Source: an uncultured Pelagibacteraceae bacterium
GTDB lineage: Bacteria; Pseudomonadota; Alphaproteobacteria; Pelagibacterales; Pelagibacteraceae
NCBI GenBank assembly: GCA_902582385.1
Contig: CACHRX010000009.1
Location: 1 to 39,517 of the forward strand
Direction: 5' to 3'
Length of the DNA: 39,517 nt
Below, piece after piece: positions 18,640 through 27,430 of the stretch. Positions within the stretch are counted from its first letter, which is position 1. Every line of letters begins with the position of its first letter. Under the pieces are notes generated by a model. It was given only the letters and a program-made list of their open reading frames with translations. It did no database searches and was not told the origin of the DNA. The translations under genes were made by a program, and so were the position numbers.

Positions 18640-18927
18640 ATGAGCATAGATCTTAAAACAATAAAGCATATATCAAAATTATCAAGAATATCAGTTGATG
18701 AAGAAAAAGCTGATAAATTAGCTGGTGATTTAAATTCAATTTTTAATTTTATTGAAAAATTAAATCAATTAAAAACTGATAATATTGAGCCACTCACATC
18801 AGTGGTTGAAACTACACTCAAACTAAGAACAGATGAGGTAAAAAGCAAAGATCTTCGTGAGCAAGTAATTAAAAATTCACCCCAGGATAACGAAGATTAT
18901 TTTGTTGTACCAAAGGTGATTGAATAA
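18640..18927 (+). CDS. gatC: Aspartyl/glutamyl-tRNA amidotransferase subunit C
   Basis: GatC is the small stabilising subunit that wraps around GatA in the GatCAB amidotransferase, which converts misacylated Glu-tRNA(Gln) and Asp-tRNA(Asn). The 95-residue protein starts [17 protein letters not shown] and contains [18 protein letters not shown] and LRTDEV. It ends [15 protein letters not shown], typical of the family. Its stop overlaps the gatA start by one base. Confidence 0.95.
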   Translation: MSIDLKTIKHISKLSRISVDEEKADKLAGDLNSIFNFIEKLNQLKTDNIEPLTSVVETTLKLRTDEVKSKDLREQVIKNSPQDNEDYFVVPKVIE

Positions 18928-20384
18928 TGACTGATATTACAAAACAATCCCTTTCAGAATTGGTTAAAAATATTAAAAATAAAAAACTCTCTTCGAAAGA
19001 GGTTACTAAGGCTTATATTGATAGATCTGAAAAATCAAAAGAATTAAATACATATATAACAGAGAATTATTCGTCTGCTTTAGAAATGGCTGAAAAATTT
19101 GATCAAAAACCAAATTTAGATTTAAAATTACCCGGTATTCCTATGGCCGTTAAAGATTTATTTTGTACCAATAACATTCGTACTACTGCTGGAAGTAAAA
19201 TTTTAAATAATTTTATTCCAACTTACGAGTCTACAGTCACTCAAAATATTTGGAATGAGGGAGCTATCCTTCTTGGAAAATTAAACTGTGATGAATTTGC
19301 AATGGGATCATCGAATGAAACAAGTTTTTTTGGTAATGTTCAAAATCCAATCGATAAGAATCTAGTTCCAGGAGGCTCTTCAGGAGGTTCGGCTGCTGCT
19401 GTCGCTGGACAACTCACACCAATAACTATTGGTACAGATACTGGTGGATCTATTAGACAACCAGCTTCATTTACTGGAACAGTTGGTTTAAAACCAACTT
19501 ATGGAAGTTGCTCAAGATATGGCATTGTTGCTTTTGCTTCATCTTTAGATCAAGCCGGTCCTATGGCTCAAAGCGTAAGAGATTGTGCTTTACTTCAAGA
19601 GGTTATTAGTAGTTATGATCCAAAAGACTCGACATCCATTGACTTTAAAAGAAATGAATACAGTAAAGAATTAACAAATAATATTAAGGGTAAAAAAATT
19701 GGTATTCCAAAAGAGTATAGAATTGATGGCATGCCAAAAGAAATAGAAGATCTTTGGCAAAAAGGTATTCAGTATGTTAAAGACTGTGGTGCAGAGATAG
19801 TTGATATATCGCTACCACACACGAGTTACGCTTTACCAGCTTATTACATTGTAGCTCCTGCTGAAGCATCTTCAAATCTAGCTAGATATGATGGAGTTAA
19901 ATATGGATTTAGAGCCAAAGGTGAAAATTTAATTGATATGTATGAAAAAACTAGATCCGAAGGTTTTGGAACTGAAGTCCAAAGAAGAATTATGATTGGA
20001 ACTTACGTTTTATCATCTGGCTATTATGATGCTTATTATCTTAAAGCTCAAAAAGTAAGGAAACTTATTAAAAATGATTTTGATGAGGCATATAAAAAAG
20101 TTGATGCAATTTTAACTCCTTCTACACCTAGTTCAGCTTTTAAGATAGGTGAAAAAACAGACGATCCAGTTTCAATGTATCTCAATGACATATTTACAGT
20201 TCCTGTTAATTTAGCTGGACTACCTGGTATTTCAATTCCTGCAGGACATGACACAAATGGTTATCCTTTAGGATTACAAATAATTGGAAAAGCTTTCGAT
20301 GAACAAAATGTATTGAACATAGCTTATGCCATAGAAGAAAAGATAAATTTTAAAAATAAAATTACTGATTGGTGGATTAAGTGA
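18927..20384 (+). CDS. gatA: Aspartyl/glutamyl-tRNA amidotransferase subunit A
   Basis: GatA is the glutaminase/amidase subunit that releases ammonia for GatB. The amidase-signature catalytic triad is present: Lys76 (MAVKDLF), Ser151 ([10 protein letters not shown]) and the nucleophile Ser175 (TGGSIRQPA). The 485 residues are normal. It overlaps gatC by one base and gatB by four (GTGA), so the three subunits are translationally coupled. Organisms with GatCAB usually lack GlnRS and/or AsnRS, which is the common state in alphaproteobacteria. Confidence 0.97.
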   Translation: MTDITKQSLSELVKNIKNKKLSSKEVTKAYIDRSEKSKELNTYITENYSSALEMAEKFDQKPNLDLKLPGIPMAVKDLFCTNNIRTTAGSKILNNFIPTYESTVTQNIWNEGAILLGKLNCDEFAMGSSNETSFFGNVQNPIDKNLVPGGSSGGSAAAVAGQLTPITIGTDTGGSIRQPASFTGTVGLKPTYGSCSRYGIVAFASSLDQAGPMAQSVRDCALLQEVISSYDPKDSTSIDFKRNEYSKELTNNIKGKKIGIPKEYRIDGMPKEIEDLWQKGIQYVKDCGAEIVDISLPHTSYALPAYYIVAPAEASSNLARYDGVKYGFRAKGENLIDMYEKTRSEGFGTEVQRRIMIGTYVLSSGYYDAYYLKAQKVRKLIKNDFDEAYKKVDAILTPSTPSSAFKIGEKTDDPVSMYLNDIFTVPVNLAGLPGISIPAGHDTNGYPLGLQIIGKAFDEQNVLNIAYAIEEKINFKNKITDWWIK

Positions 20385-21856
20385 GTAAAAATAATTCAGA
20401 ATATTTAATTAATCGTAAAGACAATCAATATGAAGTTGTAATCGGTTTAGAAGTTCATGCACAAGTATTGTCTGAGTCAAAATTATTTTCTACATCCTCA
20501 ACTAAATTTGGAGCAGAACCTAATACACAGGTTAGTTTAGTTGATGCTGCATTTCCAGGCATGCTCCCAGTAATAAATGAGTTTTGTGTTAAACAAGCAA
20601 TTAAAACTGGTATTGGTCTTAATGCAAAGATTAATAAACGCTCAGTATTTGATAGAAAAAATTATTTTTACGCAGATTTACCCCAAGGATATCAAATTTC
20701 ACAATTTAAAGATCCCATAGTAGGTGAGGGTAAAGTTATTTTAGATATGCCAAATGGCCAGAAGGAAGTCGGGATAGAAAGATTACATTTAGAACAAGAT
20801 GCAGGAAAAAGCATTCATGATCTTGATCCACAAAATACATTTGTTGATTTAAATAGATCAGGAGTTGCTTTAATGGAGATAGTGAGCAAGCCTGACCTTA
20901 GATCACCAGACGAAGTTAATTCTTACATCAAAAAACTACGATCAATAATGAGATATCTAGGAACTTGTGATGGTAATATGCAAGAAGGGTCTTTAAGAGC
21001 TGATGTAAATGTTTCTGTCAGACCCAAAGGCTCAAAAGAATTTGGTACTCGATGTGAAATTAAAAACGTCAATTCAATTAAATTTATGCAGATGGCAATA
21101 GAATATGAGGCTAATAGACAAGTGGATTTGATCGAAGAGGGTAAAATTATTGATCAAGAGACAAGACTTTTTGATACAAAAAAAAATGAAACAAGATCAA
21201 TGAGATCAAAAGAAGATGCTCACGACTATAGATATTTCCCAGACCCAGATTTACTACCTTTAGAAGTTTCAGAAAAATTTATTGAAGAACTAAAAAATGA
21301 TATTCCAGAATTACCAGATGATAAAAAGAAAAGATTTATTGATGAATTTAAATTGTCATCATATGAAGCAAATATTTTAGTTTCTGATATTGATATCGCA
21401 AAATATTTTGAAGAAGTTGTGGCCAAAATGGGAAAGAACAAAGATATAAAGCTAGCAGTTAATTGGATCACAGGTGAATTATTTGCCGTTTTAAATAGTA
21501 AAAATTTAGAGATTTCTCAAAGCCCGGTAAGTGCTAAGAATTTTGCTATATTAATAAATTTAATTAAGAATGGAACTATTTCAGGAAAAATAGCAAAAAC
21601 TGTTTTTGAGTTAATGATTAAAGGAGATAAAGATCCACAAAAGATTGTTGAAGAAAAAGGATTAAAACAACAAAGCGATCCTAAAGCTTTAGAAGCTTTA
21701 ATAGATAAAATAATCAATGATAATAGAGAAAAAGCTGTTGAATATAAACAAGGTAAAGAAAAATTATTTGGTTTTTTTGTTGGTCAAGCCATGAAAGCAT
21801 CAGGTGGTAAAGCTAATCCTCAATTAATTAACGAGATCTTAAAGAAAAAATTGTAG
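20381..21856 (+). CDS. gatB: Aspartyl/glutamyl-tRNA amidotransferase subunit B
   Basis: GatB phosphorylates and amidates the tRNA-bound Glu or Asp. The N-terminal cradle domain contains [10 protein letters not shown] near residue 19 and [18 protein letters not shown]. The conserved HLEQDAGKS follows, then [11 protein letters not shown] and [16 protein letters not shown]. The C-terminal YqeY-like helical domain ends [13 protein letters not shown]. The start is GTG, overlapping the gatA stop by four bases. The 491 residues are full length. Four bases separate it from the following O-methyltransferase gene. Confidence 0.97.
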   Translation: MSKNNSEYLINRKDNQYEVVIGLEVHAQVLSESKLFSTSSTKFGAEPNTQVSLVDAAFPGMLPVINEFCVKQAIKTGIGLNAKINKRSVFDRKNYFYADLPQGYQISQFKDPIVGEGKVILDMPNGQKEVGIERLHLEQDAGKSIHDLDPQNTFVDLNRSGVALMEIVSKPDLRSPDEVNSYIKKLRSIMRYLGTCDGNMQEGSLRADVNVSVRPKGSKEFGTRCEIKNVNSIKFMQMAIEYEANRQVDLIEEGKIIDQETRLFDTKKNETRSMRSKEDAHDYRYFPDPDLLPLEVSEKFIEELKNDIPELPDDKKKRFIDEFKLSSYEANILVSDIDIAKYFEEVVAKMGKNKDIKLAVNWITGELFAVLNSKNLEISQSPVSAKNFAILINLIKNGTISGKIAKTVFELMIKGDKDPQKIVEEKGLKQQSDPKALEALIDKIINDNREKAVEYKQGKEKLFGFFVGQAMKASGGKANPQLINEILKKKL

Positions 21857-21860
21857 GGTT

Positions 21861-22511
21861 ATGGGCTCAGACCTTAACATCACTAAACAGTTACAAGATT
21901 ATATCTTAAAACATGGTTTAAAACTACATCCTATCCAGAAAGAAATAATAAATTATAATTTAAAATTAGGAGATATTAAAAGAATGCAAATATCTATCTC
22001 ACAATGTCAATTTCTTCATTTAATTATCAAAATATCCAAGATTAGAAAGATATTAGAGATTGGAACTTTTACAGGTTTAAGTACATTATCTATGGCAATG
22101 GCGTTACCAGAAGAGGGGGAAATAATTGCTTTAGATAAAGACCTAAAAACAAATAAAATTGCTGTTGATTTCTTTAAAAAAGCTAATCAACACCACAAGA
22201 TTAAAACAATCATAAAACCAGCTTTAGAAAGTCTTATTAAAATAAGAAATAAAAAATTTGATTTAGTTTTTATTGATGCTGATAAAATGAATTATAAAAA
22301 GTATTATCAAATTTCTTTAGACTTATTAGATAATGGAGGTCTAATTATAATTGATAATGTTTTATGGCACGGTGAAGTAGTTGATAAAAATATTAGTGAT
22401 AAATATACAAAAAATATAAGAGAATTTAATGATTTTATCTCTAAAGATAAGAGAGTTGAAAAAGTAATTATCCCTTTTGGTGATGGAATGACTGTTTGTA
22501 GGAAGATTTAA
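21861..22511 (+). CDS. Class I SAM-dependent O-methyltransferase (CCoAOMT-like family 3)
   Basis: The 216-residue protein has the methyltransferase family 3 pattern. KILEIGTFTGLSTLSMA, near residue 67, is the SAM-binding loop, LDKD follows for the ribose, and FDLVFIDADKMNYKKYY is the DADK metal-binding motif. GLIIIDNVLWHGEVVD supplies another metal ligand. Relatives methylate catechol-type hydroxyls or, in bacteria, hydroxyuridine in tRNA (TrmR/TrmO-like). It starts 4 bases after gatB and overlaps the tRNA uridine hydroxylase candidate by one base. A tRNA U34 methylation role would fit that neighbour but is inference. Confidence 0.85.
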   Translation: MGSDLNITKQLQDYILKHGLKLHPIQKEIINYNLKLGDIKRMQISISQCQFLHLIIKISKIRKILEIGTFTGLSTLSMAMALPEEGEIIALDKDLKTNKIAVDFFKKANQHHKIKTIIKPALESLIKIRNKKFDLVFIDADKMNYKKYYQISLDLLDNGGLIIIDNVLWHGEVVDKNISDKYTKNIREFNDFISKDKRVEKVIIPFGDGMTVCRKI

Positions 22512-23419
22512 TGTTTACAATATTTGGTTTCTATAAATTTCAAAAATTCAGATATCTTAAAAAGTATAAGAAAATACTAAATGATCTTTTGGATAAGAAT
22601 AATATAAGAGGCACTATTATTATTTCAAAAGAGGGCTTAAATGGATCTTTGTCTGGAAAAAATATAGATTTGAATAACTTAATCAAAAAAATAAAGATTT
22701 TATTAAATATTAAAAAATTTGACAGTACCAATAAATCAAGAAGTAAATTTCAACCATTTTATAAACCCAAAATAAAGATTAAAAATGAAGTTGTGCCTAT
22801 GAATTTAAGTATAAAAAAAAGAATTAAAAAGTCTGACAGTCATGTAGATCCAAAAAGATGGAACAAATTAATCAAAAATAAAGAAACATTTTTGATTGAT
22901 GCAAGAAAACCTTTTGAACATAAAGTAGGAACATTTAGAAGGTCATTAAATCCTGAAGTGAAAAACTTTAGAGATTTTCCAAAATATTTAACTAAATTAA
23001 AAAAAAATCAACCAATAGCAATGTTTTGCACAGGTGGCATCAGATGTGAAAAAGCCTCTGTATATTTGGAAAAAAGGGGCTTTAAAAATATTTACCAATT
23101 AAAAGGTGGAATATTGAATTACTTACAGAAGATTAATCGAAAAAAAAGTTTATGGAAGGGTGAATGTTTTGTGTTTGATAATAGAGTTAGTTTAAAACAT
23201 GGTTTAGTTCAAGGTACATATTCTGTTTGTAGTGGATGTAGAGAGGCAATTTCTATTAAAGATAAAAGATCTAAATTGTACGAGGAGGGTGTTTCATGTC
23301 CAAATTGTTATTATAAACTCTCAAAAGATCAAAAATCTCGTTTTAGAATGAGACAAAGTCAGATATACAAAGCGAAGCAATCAGGAAAAAAACATATTTT
23401 TCAAAAAGAATTTAAGTAA
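22511..23419 (+). CDS. trhO: tRNA uridine(34) hydroxylase, TrhO/YceA-type rhodanese
   Basis: TrhO hydroxylates U34 of certain tRNAs in an oxygen-dependent way. The 302-residue protein has the three expected parts: an N-terminal acylphosphatase-like domain with IIISKEGLNGSLSG near residue 36, a rhodanese domain (LIDARKPFEHKVGTF, active-site Cys173 in MFCTGGIRCEKAS), and a C-terminal cysteine-rich segment (VCSGCREAI, SCPNCYYKL). It overlaps the upstream methyltransferase by one base. Together they could carry out sequential hydroxylation and O-methylation of U34, which the sequence suggests but does not prove. Confidence 0.9.
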   Translation: MFTIFGFYKFQKFRYLKKYKKILNDLLDKNNIRGTIIISKEGLNGSLSGKNIDLNNLIKKIKILLNIKKFDSTNKSRSKFQPFYKPKIKIKNEVVPMNLSIKKRIKKSDSHVDPKRWNKLIKNKETFLIDARKPFEHKVGTFRRSLNPEVKNFRDFPKYLTKLKKNQPIAMFCTGGIRCEKASVYLEKRGFKNIYQLKGGILNYLQKINRKKSLWKGECFVFDNRVSLKHGLVQGTYSVCSGCREAISIKDKRSKLYEEGVSCPNCYYKLSKDQKSRFRMRQSQIYKAKQSGKKHIFQKEFK

Positions 23420-23427
23420 GGATAATT

Positions 23428-24798
23428 TTGTCTAAGTCAATTAAGTTAACTAAAGATCCAATTTGGACGTTGCTTAGAAAAGTAACAATTCCTGCTAGTG
23501 TAGGATCATTGTTTCAAACATTTTATAATTTAGTAGATACGTGGTTTGCAGGAAAAATTTCTGCTGAAGCTATTGGAGCAATAGCTAAATCTTTTCCAAT
23601 TTATTTCACAATAATAGCAGTTGGTGTTGGAATTGGCGCAGCTACGAATGCTATGATTGGTAACTCAATAGGGGAAAAAAAAGAGAGAGTTGCCTCTTTA
23701 TACATAGCGCAATCCTTAATTTTCTCTTTAGTGGTTTCTATTTTGGTCACAACATTTGGGTTAAATGCTTCAAATTTTCTTTTAGGAGTTATGGGATCTG
23801 ATGCTGAAGGCATAGCATTAACTAGAAAATATCTAGATATAATTTTTTACGGAACTTTTATCGTGCTAATTCAAATTTCTTTAAACGGAACTTTAAATGC
23901 ACAAGGTGATACAAAAAGTTATAGAAACGTTTTAATATTTAGTTTTTTCTTAAACATTTTTTTAAATCCTTTATTTATTTGGGGATATGGTTTTATACCA
24001 GGTTTTGGAATTGCTGGTTTAGCAATCGCAACTGTTATTTCCCAACTTATTGGAACATTTTATTTAGCATACAAAGTTAATAATTGTAAAATTAGAGAAT
24101 ATTTAAAGATAGAATGTTTTATTCCAAAGTTTGAGTTTCTAAAATCATTAACTAATCAGGCAGTGCCAGTAATGTTCAGTATGCTATTTATTGGGGTAGG
24201 AATTTTCAATATATTATATTTTATAGGTAAATTTGGTGATTTGGCTACAGCAGGTTATGGTGCAGCTCTAAGAATAGAACAAGTATTTTTATTACCAGTA
24301 ATAGGTTTAAACACAGCAGTTCTCTCAATAGGAGGTCAAAACTTTGGAGCTAAAGCTTACGACAGGATAAGAGAACTTTATACTAAAGCTTTGTTTTTTG
24401 GAGTTTCATTTATGGTTGTAGCGGGGATAATAATATTTTTCGGAGCAGAGTTTTTTGTATCTTTATTTACTGACAATCAAGAAGCTATTAAACATGGCAC
24501 AATTTATTTAAAAGTAGCAGCTTTTATAGGACCTATTTATCCATCATTCTTCATAACTACAGCAGTATTTCAAGCAATTAAAAAACCTCTTTATAGTCTT
24601 TATCTTAGCATATTAAGATTGACTGCATTTCCTTTTTTAAGTTTATGGTATGTAATAAATATTAGAGGAGGCGATTATGAAGATATTTTCTACACAATCT
24701 TGGTCACTAATTGGGTAATGGGAATTGCTCTTTTAATTTTTATTGGTTATTTCTTAAATAATGTTTTTAAACAAAATAAAACCCTTTTTAGTTATTAG
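23428..24798 (+). CDS. MATE family efflux transporter
   Basis: The 456-residue protein has about twelve hydrophobic segments and the MATE-family start TIPASVGSLFQTFYNLVDTWFAG near residue 20, cited for its conserved FQTFYNLVDT core. A second-half copy appears near VPVMFSMLFIGVGIFN. MATE proteins export cationic drugs or metabolites using Na+ or H+ gradients across the inner membrane. Translation starts at TTG (23428), supported by a clear AAGGA ribosome binding site about 8 bases upstream. The substrate cannot be inferred. Its last 38 bases overlap the start of the nuclease gene. Confidence 0.9.
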   Translation: MSKSIKLTKDPIWTLLRKVTIPASVGSLFQTFYNLVDTWFAGKISAEAIGAIAKSFPIYFTIIAVGVGIGAATNAMIGNSIGEKKERVASLYIAQSLIFSLVVSILVTTFGLNASNFLLGVMGSDAEGIALTRKYLDIIFYGTFIVLIQISLNGTLNAQGDTKSYRNVLIFSFFLNIFLNPLFIWGYGFIPGFGIAGLAIATVISQLIGTFYLAYKVNNCKIREYLKIECFIPKFEFLKSLTNQAVPVMFSMLFIGVGIFNILYFIGKFGDLATAGYGAALRIEQVFLLPVIGLNTAVLSIGGQNFGAKAYDRIRELYTKALFFGVSFMVVAGIIIFFGAEFFVSLFTDNQEAIKHGTIYLKVAAFIGPIYPSFFITTAVFQAIKKPLYSLYLSILRLTAFPFLSLWYVINIRGGDYEDIFYTILVTNWVMGIALLIFIGYFLNNVFKQNKTLFSY

Positions 24799-25288
24799 CA
24801 TCTGTGTATTAGCCCTCTCTTTGACTAATATTAATGTACAATCTCAAGAAGTTAAATTGATTTCAGGAATTGCTAAAGTTGTTGATGGTGACACAATCAA
24901 AATTGAAAATAAAAAAATTAGACTTTTTGGTATTGATGCACCTGAAAAAAAACAAAAATGTAGAAAGCCTTGGTTGACAATATCTTTTTTGACTTTTAAT
25001 AAAGATTACCCATGTGGAGAAATATCAACTTTAAAGTTGAAAAATAAAATTAATAATAAATTTATAACATGTAAATCAACAAATATAGATAGATATAAAA
25101 GATTTATCGCAGAATGTTTTAAAAATAAGACCAATATAAATAGATGGATGGTTAGAAATGGATACGCGGTAGCATATAAGAAATATTCAAGAAAATATTT
25201 AACTTTCGAAAATCTTGCTAAAGATGATAAATTAGGTATATGGATTGGATCATTTCAGATGCCTTGGGAGTGGAGAAGGGAAAATTAA
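24761..25288 (+). CDS. Secreted staphylococcal nuclease-like (thermonuclease) protein
   Basis: The 175-residue protein begins with a signal peptide of about 28 residues (MFLNKIKPFLVISICVLAL, likely cut before QEVK), so it should act in the periplasm or outside the cell. An SNase domain follows: VVDGDTIKI at 40-48, IRLFGIDAPE at 53-62 (Arg54, Glu62), and IDRYKRFIAECF near 108, which supplies the second catalytic arginine. It could release nucleotides or phosphate from environmental DNA or RNA. The only ATG gives a 38-base overlap with the MATE gene in another frame. Confidence 0.88.
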   Translation: MFLNKIKPFLVISICVLALSLTNINVQSQEVKLISGIAKVVDGDTIKIENKKIRLFGIDAPEKKQKCRKPWLTISFLTFNKDYPCGEISTLKLKNKINNKFITCKSTNIDRYKRFIAECFKNKTNINRWMVRNGYAVAYKKYSRKYLTFENLAKDDKLGIWIGSFQMPWEWRREN

Positions 25289-25305
25289 TTGATTAATCTT
25301 TTTTT
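25284..25305 (+). terminator. Weak candidate terminator after the nuclease gene
   Basis: A 5-base AT-only inverted repeat, ATTAA (25284-25288) and TTAAT (25293-25297) with a TTGA loop, is followed by C and seven T. It overlaps the nuclease stop and the stop of the convergent permease gene. The T-run is good but the stem is weak, so this may be chance in AT-rich sequence. Confidence 0.3.
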
Positions 25306-26024
25306 AATTTTTTTTCTAATTTTCTTACAAAGTAGGAAACAACTAAAATTAAAATTAAATATTCAAGAATAAGGAATGTATAGATTTCCAAAGGTCTGTA
25401 CGTAGTAACAACTAGTTCATTTGCTTTTCTAGTTAAATCTCCAATTCCAATGATAGATACTAATGAAGACATCTTTAAGACATATACAAATTGATTACCA
25501 ATAGCTGGTAAAATATTTTTTATAGCTTGCGGTAAAATAACTAATCTTAACTTTCTAAAAAAATTTAAACCAAGTGAACTTCCAGCTTCCCATTGTGATT
25601 TTTTTATTGAATTAATACCTGCTCTAAAAATTTCAGCCTGAAACGCACTTTCACTTATTGACAAAGCAATTATTCCTGAAACAAATGGACTAAAGCTTAT
25701 ACCAGTCATTATGGGTAAACCATAATAAATCCATAGGATTAAAACTAAAAGAGGAATTGCTCTAACTATTTCAACATACCCAATATTTAGATAAGTAAAG
25801 ATTTTTTTTTTGGCTAATGAGGGAATAGCCACAATAAAACCTATGATCATTGAGATAACTATCGAGACGGTTGAAATATAAATTGTCGTAGTTAAACCAC
25901 TAAGTAAAAATTTTAGATTTGTTAATCCTTCAATATTATTTGGAGATAAAATTAACCAATTAAGTTCATTTTTACCACAGGAGGTTAAAGGTAATATCAA
26001 AAGTAAAAAAAATAATTTTTTCAC
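25293..26024 (-). CDS. Amino-acid-type ABC transporter permease with lipobox-like N-terminus
   Basis: This HisMQ/GlnP-type permease should form the inner-membrane channel of a polar amino-acid ABC importer. The conserved cytoplasmic EAA loop is EAGSSLGLNFFRKLRLVILPQA near residue 140, and about five membrane segments surround it. The start is GTG, with an AGAGG directly next to it and little spacing. The first 20 residues, MKKLFFLLLILPLTSCGKNE, read like a lipoprotein signal with the lipobox LTSC (Cys16), which is odd for a permease. It follows the solute-binding gene by 40 bases. No ATPase gene is nearby. Confidence 0.9.
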   Translation of the reverse strand: MKKLFFLLLILPLTSCGKNELNWLILSPNNIEGLTNLKFLLSGLTTTIYISTVSIVISMIIGFIVAIPSLAKKKIFTYLNIGYVEIVRAIPLLVLILWIYYGLPIMTGISFSPFVSGIIALSISESAFQAEIFRAGINSIKKSQWEAGSSLGLNFFRKLRLVILPQAIKNILPAIGNQFVYVLKMSSLVSIIGIGDLTRKANELVVTTYRPLEIYTFLILEYLILILVVSYFVRKLEKKLKKD

Positions 26025-26064
26025 CCTCTGATTTATAAAGAATTAAAAATTAATTACTAATTGA

Positions 26065-26832
26065 TTATAAGCTTTTTAAATTGTATTTTGCTAACAACTT
26101 AGTAAAGAAACCCGATGATTTTTTCTTTTTTATCCAGTCATTAATGTAGCTATTCCATTTTTCATCACCTTTAGGAACCATCATCGCTAAAAAAGCAGGA
26201 TTTTTTTCTCCATCAGGTACTATTGCTAATTGTGGGTATTTGATTACTAATTTATTTGCTTCAGTTGAACTTGTAATATTTCCATCTGCTCTACCAGCTA
26301 AAACTTCTTGAAAGTCTCTTGCAGGAGCTTCAACTGAATTTAGTTTAGATTTAGGAAAAAATTCTTTAGCCTTTTCTTCCTGTGATGTTCCAAGAGTAGT
26401 AGCTATTGTAACATTTGAGTTGTTAAGAGAATCCCATGTCGAAAATTTTTTCAAATTCTTTTTTAGTACTAGTGGAACAGTTCCATATTTATAATAAGTA
26501 TCAGTAAAACCAGCTACTTCAGCTCTTTTTGGTGTTTTGGTTACACTGGTTGAAATATCATATCTTGCTGACGTTATACCTGAAACAATAGTTTTCCATT
26601 CTGCAGGGACAAACTCAATTTTAACACCCATGTCCTTAGCCAGTTCATTCATTACATCAATGTCAAATCCTTTATATTTATTGGTTGCTGGATCTTTTAT
26701 TGTCATTGGATCCCAGTCTCCAGTTGTTCCAACTTTTAATACACCTGATGTTAGAATTTTATCTAGGTTAGATGCAGCATTTGAGGAAAAGGGTAAAATA
26801 GCTAATATCGCTAATATAAATAATTTTTTCAT
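26065..26832 (-). CDS. Family 3 periplasmic solute-binding protein (cyclohexadienyl-dehydratase-like)
   Basis: The 255-residue protein has a signal peptide ([19 protein letters not shown]) and the family 3 bacterial solute-binding fold: [17 protein letters not shown] near residue 27, [11 protein letters not shown] near 55, and Arg103 in TPKRAE at the position that binds amino-acid carboxylates. The pattern TTGDW-P and a glutamate (Glu191, SSTEANKL) resemble cyclohexadienyl dehydratase PheC, which evolved from this family. The adjacent permease favours a transport role. Only 34 bases separate it from soxG, so it may be the fifth gene of the sarcosine oxidase operon. The ligand is unknown. Confidence 0.85.
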   Translation of the reverse strand: MKKLFILAILAILPFSSNAASNLDKILTSGVLKVGTTGDWDPMTIKDPATNKYKGFDIDVMNELAKDMGVKIEFVPAEWKTIVSGITSARYDISTSVTKTPKRAEVAGFTDTYYKYGTVPLVLKKNLKKFSTWDSLNNSNVTIATTLGTSQEEKAKEFFPKSKLNSVEAPARDFQEVLAGRADGNITSSTEANKLVIKYPQLAIVPDGEKNPAFLAMMVPKGDEKWNSYINDWIKKKKSSGFFTKLLAKYNLKSL

Positions 26833-26866
26833 AATTTAAACTTAACTGATTTAAAATAATTTGTGA

Positions 26867-27430
26867 CTATAATCTTGACGCAGCGTCGTTCATCCATGAA
26901 AATAAATGTTGTGAAAAAGAACGTCTAACAAATAAATTTGCGACATTTTTATCAAGATTATGTACAATTATATCGATTTTATTAAGAATTGTCTGAGTAA
27001 CAGCACCCTTTTTATTTTGAAAATCATTAAAATTAAATGGTGACCCAGTTTGGAATAATTCATAAATTTTGTTTCCTTTCAGTTCAATCATAACAAATTG
27101 ATCTGTAACATCCGTAATTGCACCAAGATTTTTTATTGAAATTTTATTACTTAAAAGTTCTTTAATTTCATAATGATTCGAATCTTCTCTAACTGTTTCA
27201 TTAGAAAAAAGCATCCATTCATCAGGACTTAACCATAGCGCCGTTAATTTATCACTTTGAGTAGAGGTATTTGACTCTGTTGGTAAAAGAATATTTAAAG
27301 ATTTACCAACAGCCGAAATAAACTCTCTTTTTTTACCTCTTATAATTAATTTCATAATTGGTTTAATTTCTTCCATTTGGAGATCTTGGAATATCTTTTT
27401 CCCCTTTAGTGCTTGATTATAGCTAAGCAT
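26867..27430 (-). CDS. soxG: Sarcosine oxidase subunit gamma
   Basis: The 187-residue protein is the gamma subunit of heterotetrameric sarcosine oxidase, a GcvT-like fold without catalysis that stabilises the complex. ALWLSPDEWMLFS near residue 65 and DVTDQFVMIELKG near 106 match the family, as does the C-terminal RRSFSQHLFSWMNDAA. It overlaps soxA by eight bases, which indicates translational coupling. The short gap to the solute-binding protein gene downstream suggests that transcription continues. Confidence 0.9.
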   Translation of the reverse strand: MLSYNQALKGKKIFQDLQMEEIKPIMKLIIRGKKREFISAVGKSLNILLPTESNTSTQSDKLTALWLSPDEWMLFSNETVREDSNHYEIKELLSNKISIKNLGAITDVTDQFVMIELKGNKIYELFQTGSPFNFNDFQNKKGAVTQTILNKIDIIVHNLDKNVANLFVRRSFSQHLFSWMNDAASRL

